Origin: Arbacia lixula
Taxonomy: Eukaryota > Echinodermata > Echinoidea > Arbacioida > Arbaciidae
NCBI GenBank assembly: GCA_963669155.1
Contig: OZ022580.1
Location: forward strand, 19,367,736-19,431,735
Direction: 5' to 3'
DNA: 64,000 bases
Shown: piece after piece, positions 24,301 to 30,300 of the stretch
Numbering within the stretch: position 1 is the stretch's first letter
Layout: each line of letters starts with the position of its first letter
Program-made: the position numbers and the translations under genes
Notes under the pieces: generated by a model
Databases searched by the model: none
The model's input: the letters and a program-made list of their open reading frames with translations, nothing else
What the model was told of the DNA's origin: nothing

Positions 24301-27300
24301 AAACCTGTCGTGTTTACGGAGCATGTCATGGATCTACTGTTTATCTCGTTGGCCTGCTCTTGGCCACTAACCTGAGAGTTTAATATCTTCCCCCAAACCT
24401 ACCGCCCACTCACTTGCAGTCTTCCCCCGGAAAGTATCCACCATCTTCATCATCATCATCATCGGTGAATGCAGAAATATCTAATGAGGTACACCATCTG
24501 AGTTTTGCCCCCCCCCCCCCAAGCCCTCCCCTGCCCCCTTCCCTTTTACACATAATTCACACACTCTATATGAAGCTTCATTGAGGCATGCATTTTGTTT
24601 GAGCTGTGCATTTTGATGACTGACTGTACTAACTCCACACGTTTAAAATACTGATTGAGTTTTTACCTTTTCATCACAACAGTTTTACAGAGGTTGAATA
24701 ATTTGATTAACATAATAAGCAACTTCCTTTTTTTTGTAACCACATCACACAATGATGCATACATGGCACACACACTTAAATACATACAGTGTGTAGCTTA
24801 ATTGGAATAACTACAGTGCTACTACAGATGAGACTTGTTATGTAATTTGCTTTTGCCATTTAAGTACCGGTAAGGGCAACCATGATGCCATCTGAGAACT
24901 GACCAATGTTTATTGAATTGGTTTCCCAAGATGGACATTACTGCTGATTTGATGAGTGAGAATTTAAGTTGGAACTTCAAAGAACCATGTTCTCGTTTGG
25001 CTTGTGTGCAAAATATCACAGATTCGGTTGTTGTTGTTTTTTTCATTTTTCTGTTCAGCTTTCTTATCATCTTGTTTGTCTCTCTTGTTCCTTTTTGTCC
25101 TCCTTGTTTACCATAACTCTTCTTGATCCTGATATTTTTCATTTAGTCTTCTTAGAGGATAAGAAATAAGTTAAACAGAAAAATGATAGGAATAATAAGA
25201 TTTTTTTCTTTTCTTTGTCCTCTTCCTTCTAATCTGTCTCTATAAAACAATATTAATCAAGTTTTTGCTAAAAAAAATCAACAAAAGACAGTCAATTTTA
25301 GTATGTCAGTAGCATATATATCAAATAAATTGATTTGAAAAGTAGATCAAATCAAATCAAATTATTTTTATGCTCAGAAAATCAACAGAAGACAATTTTT
25401 TTTTAGTATATCGATATCATGTATTGAAATATCAGCATGGCCTTGACATCTTTACACCGTGACTTCTGTAAACCCACCTCGAAAAAATATGATTTTCTCC
25501 TGCATCCTTCATTTGATACGAAACAAAGCAGTCTTTGATGAAATCATTAGTCCCATGTGGTTGATTTGAATGTAGGACTGATAGCATGGTACTCCTGTGT
25601 AATAGCTTCACACGATCCAAGGTAGACAGTGTGACGTGCATGTACAGGGATTTTTATTAAGTGATCTATCGGATTAACAGGGTTTCACTTTCTTTCCATC
25701 TATAGTAATGTTCTTAGTGAAAGGGCTTTCTGGGGTAATTACATTTTGAACAGAAATGTGAGGCTTACACCTAATAGAAGTAGCTCCATCTTATAAACGA
25801 ATGGGAAACAAGTCAGACAAAGATCTTGGCATCATAAGGATTTGAACCTTTTTTCATTAATCACTAAATGGTGTTGCTGTTCGTTATAAGACATGAGCAC
25901 TATTACAAATACTTACTTTGGAATCAATTTTCACTAATACGGGTCCATTACATGTATGTTGTTTGAGGTGAAAATCAGTTATCGTTTATTCAAAGTAATT
26001 TTTCTGCTGCACAATTTTCCTTCTTTTATTGATAGTAATGTTCTTCTGAATTGTTTTAAGTTGTAAGTCATGAGTTCTGCAATATTTATTTTAGAATTGA
26101 TTTTGACTCATAAGGGTTAATTCCACGTTCCTTATGGGAAATTTCTGTTTCACTGTGTGTATAATACTGTGATAACTACATGTATGCACTATTTCAGGAT
26201 TTGATTTGTTTAATATGAAATAGCAGATTTACTTCTTTTAGTACACTGAAAGTTTTCATTTGACCAGTGTTTCCCTTCAGAACTTCTATGCCACATGAGT
26301 TGAAAGCTTTGCAGTTTTAAGACAAGTGCTAAAATTGGCAGTTATATCGGGCTGTAATTATGGCAGAACCTTTATGTCATTATCATTGTGTCCGGATTTT
26401 GATAATTTTCAAGGATTTTATGATTTTTAGATGATTTTATCTGGTGTCCTGAAATCGAACAAGGATGGAACTCATGTTCATGGCAGAATGTCACTCCATT
26501 GATACCGGTTCCTGTAGTCTATACCACTACTACCTTGTACCTAGTGGAAAGGAACTCTGAAAGAATACAATAGGCAAGGTTTGATGATTGGGTCAAGAGA
26601 TTCACAATTTCCAATTGTTTGCGAATGATACAGAGAGGAAAGTTGTCCCATGATGCACTGTGCACATTTTGGTTTTGTTCACAGTCATGTCGCTTCTGAT
26701 CTCATACACTAGACCGGAAACAGACATGACAGCGCACGACTGCACTCATCTCCAAATGTGACTTTGCGGTACATCATAGGATGACTTTTCCTTGTATATG
26801 ATATGGAGAGAATTTAAAGTATACATTCTTTTGTGACAGCAGAGATGACATTATATGACCAGGTCCAAAACCAGCAGGAATGTTTGTATTCCTAAAACTT
26901 CCAGAGTGTATTGCAAATAGCCTCCTGCTTTCAGCTCCCCAGAATGCATTTTCTGTGCTTCTGAGCCCCTCTATAGAAACGACAGCACATTTATTTATTT
27001 ATTTATCCACAGGATTGACTGGAGTAGAGTGCTTGCTGTTCATGCATTTTGTTTTTATTTTGTCAGCATGAAACTTAAAGGTTGTGTGTCCCTTTCACAG
27101 ATAACAAACATGTCACTACCTGAGTGTACATGGAGGAAAATGCTGTTTCAGATCATGAAATAATCCAAAAGTGATTTTGAAAAGGGTTTAAACTGACAAT
27201 TACATTTCACCTGGAACATTGACCAGGCTGTCTACAAGTATAGTGTAATACTTGAAAACACTTCCACTGAAAAACATACAAGTATCTTGAACAGCAGAAT

Positions 27301-30300
27301 CTAAGAAACTCAGTGAGATCAAGGCTCCAACCTAAGAATAGGTCTTGTCATCTGTGTGATAAGGGCAGATTATGCAAGAAAAATTGTGATTTGATTGATA
27401 CCTCCAACTTCATTTTTCATTTGAAAAAAAAAAAATAAGCTTGAGAGACAAAATACAAACTAATGCATATTTTATGCTGTACGTGAATTCCACTTCACTG
27501 TCTGTTTCATATTTCACAAACTGGACCTACCCATTCTACTTGTGGTCCATGCAATGTTTTACTGAATTTGATTTTGTCTACGAAAGGGGTGCACTACCTT
27601 AAATATACCTTGAGTTGACCATGGGACACACTAACTTCATCCACTTGTCCAACTGTTTTCATTTATTTACAGGAAAACTAACAACCATTCTGCTGCAAGT
27701 TTGGACTTGAAGTCACTGTGCATGTTCTTATTATTTGACTAATTGTGTTTCCATGAGATACTGACATGCATTTATATTTTCCCCCATTTATCTATACCCC
27801 CCTTTCCTCGCATCTCCCTTCTTTCCCAATTTTTTTTCCCGACTGCATCCATTTTATTGTATGTCCATCTACCCCTCTCTTCAATAAATCAGTTTGTGAG
27901 TATGACTTGACATTTTATGATTTGATTTGGCAATTTGCATTTTGCTTTTCCGGCTGCAGGCTTTTTGTGCGCTTTGAAGTATGTGTGTGCCGTGAAAATA
28001 GATCCTTTCATTTTAGCAATTTTATTTGCATTCTTCTTCAATTTCCAATTATGGATGATAAGCCACATTGGGCCATGTTGCATACATTTGTTAAACTACT
28101 GCTACTTATTATTGATGGTAACTACCATGGCAAGAGCAGTAAAGGGAGCCCATTGGTTGCTACCATGGTAGTTACCATTAATGGTAAGTTACAACAATTG
28201 AAAGTATGCAACAGTGTCCTAGTTGTAAGAGAATCATAAAAGGAGCTAAAAATTGCCAAGATTTTTTTACCTCTCCTTCAGTTTGCCATCAGTTACAAGA
28301 AACACAATTTGCACTTATTTGATATGCTGTCTATCACTTTTGTCTTCTCATTTACATTCAACTCTCAAGTTTAGAACCACAAGGTTGCCCTATGACTAAT
28401 GGCAGATTTGTAGGGAAAGATGATCATAATATCAATTGTGTTTTCCAACAGACATATTAGTTCATTTTTTTCAGCTTGTGTAACATCATGACTTTATTTC
28501 TATGCTTCTCTTCTCAAACTCTGCTGACAAGTTCTGGATAGTTGGTTGCATCTTGATAACATTCCCTTTGCATTACAATTGCATGCTTTCAATACCGCCA
28601 GCAATGTCTAGTTTGACTGCATTTCCCCCTAATTATACGAATATAGCCTGCTGCTTTCTGTATCATCAAAGTAACCTTTAAAATGTGTCTGATCATTCAC
28701 ATTTGTTTATGTGTCAACTCTTAATACTACCCACAAAAGATTATATGATCTTTCACTGTGTTGTCACAAGAGTGGTACCTATTATTTCATGCATTACAGA
28801 GATTATTTTCAACACTCTTCCTTCCATGAATAAGAATAACTTATCATTTCAAAGGAAAAGCAATACCAGCTTTATATTCAACTTCTCTGGCAGAAAAGGA
28901 TATCTTAATAGTTTGACCATAAATAGTATTGTATCCTCAGGGAAATCACTACATGTTGTGTTTTATTCAGAAGTGAATTTACTGCATTTGTCTGTGGCAT
29001 TTCTAAATCTTTCATTGTTTTCTCCGGAAGGATGCTACATGTATATTGTAGTTCAGAAATTACTGATTTTGACAGCATTTATATGCAGTATGTGTATAGT
29101 GTTAGTTAAGGTGATATAATTAGTAAATATATCAGTACTCATTATACATGTATGTGATTAGCTTCTTTCTTATAGACTATACTCACATTTACAACTGGGC
29201 ATATTGTGGTACAGCACTCCAGTGCTTAGAGATAATGTGACATGCAGTGATAAAGGAATGGCATCATATTGCATCATGTTCTTACACTCTTGTTACTGAA
29301 CATTGGTAGATTACATCTCTGCATTGTGTGATCAACAGCGTGAAGTCATGTACAGTATGTACATGTTTCAAGCTATCATCAAGTTCTCACCCACTATATT
29401 GTGCAATGTGTATTTTACATACATTTACAAGTAACTGCGATAAGAATTCCCACTCAATGTTCATAGTAAATTCATGTGAAATGATGTGATTACCATTCAA
29501 CATCTCCCCCTCGGTTGACCAAATTCATAAATTAATATTTGTATTGAGAAAGAATTTGTAAATACACTCCCTGTATGTGCATTAATTTTGCTTTGTGCTG
29601 TGTTCATTTCAAGCTAAAGTTTCCTTTTCCTTTTGCAGTTTTTCAAGCTACACTGTAGTATTTTGTATTCCTCTGTCATTTATTTCTTGAAAAACATTGA
29701 TAGGAGCATCTCCTATTTTTCTTTAAGTTGAAGGATATTATTATGTTAGGTTTTAAAATGGCAACACTACAGATACAAAACAGACTGTTATCCTCAAACT
29801 GAGCATGCATTCCATTGAAAACTAATTAAATGACAACAAATACAATTTAGATATGATGTTTTGGAAAATAGAAGAGCAAGAGTGCAATAAACAATTCCAG
29901 CATGAAGGTTAAGTGGTCATTCATGTTAGTTTTGCATTTAAAAATCATACTACCTCTGTGCTTTATCTGTATCATTTGAACTACTTTATTCATTTTACGT
30001 TATGTACTTCAGATGAAATTCCCAAATGTATTATTCTTAATATTTAAATGAAAATCAGATTGAACCAGAAGATTTTAAAGTCAAGATTGATCATGATACC
30101 TTAAGAGTTAAACATGTGAAATAGTTTTACTCGAAACAACAAAAGATGTGCATATTTTTGCAGGATAGAATTATGAACTAGAAACAATTGAAATCTGCCT
30201 GTGATATTTCATTTCTACAACTTGTGGATGTTATTTCATATTTTCATCCTACAGTAAATTTCATTGCTGATGACGTGTTTTATCAATTTCTCTTTTTGTG

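Noticed and set aside
25690-26120. Apparent diverged duplication (TAGTAATGTTCTT words, TCATGAG..CAAT..ACTT blocks)
   Set aside because: Similarity is too weak to separate from AT-rich background by eye.
27766-28239. 157-codon + strand frame in the long Hook intron
   Set aside because: Hydrophobic AT-rich composition, crosses a hairpin MITE, no splice-compatible boundaries.
28685-29119. 144-codon + strand frame
   Set aside because: AT-rich chance frame without motif or splice context.
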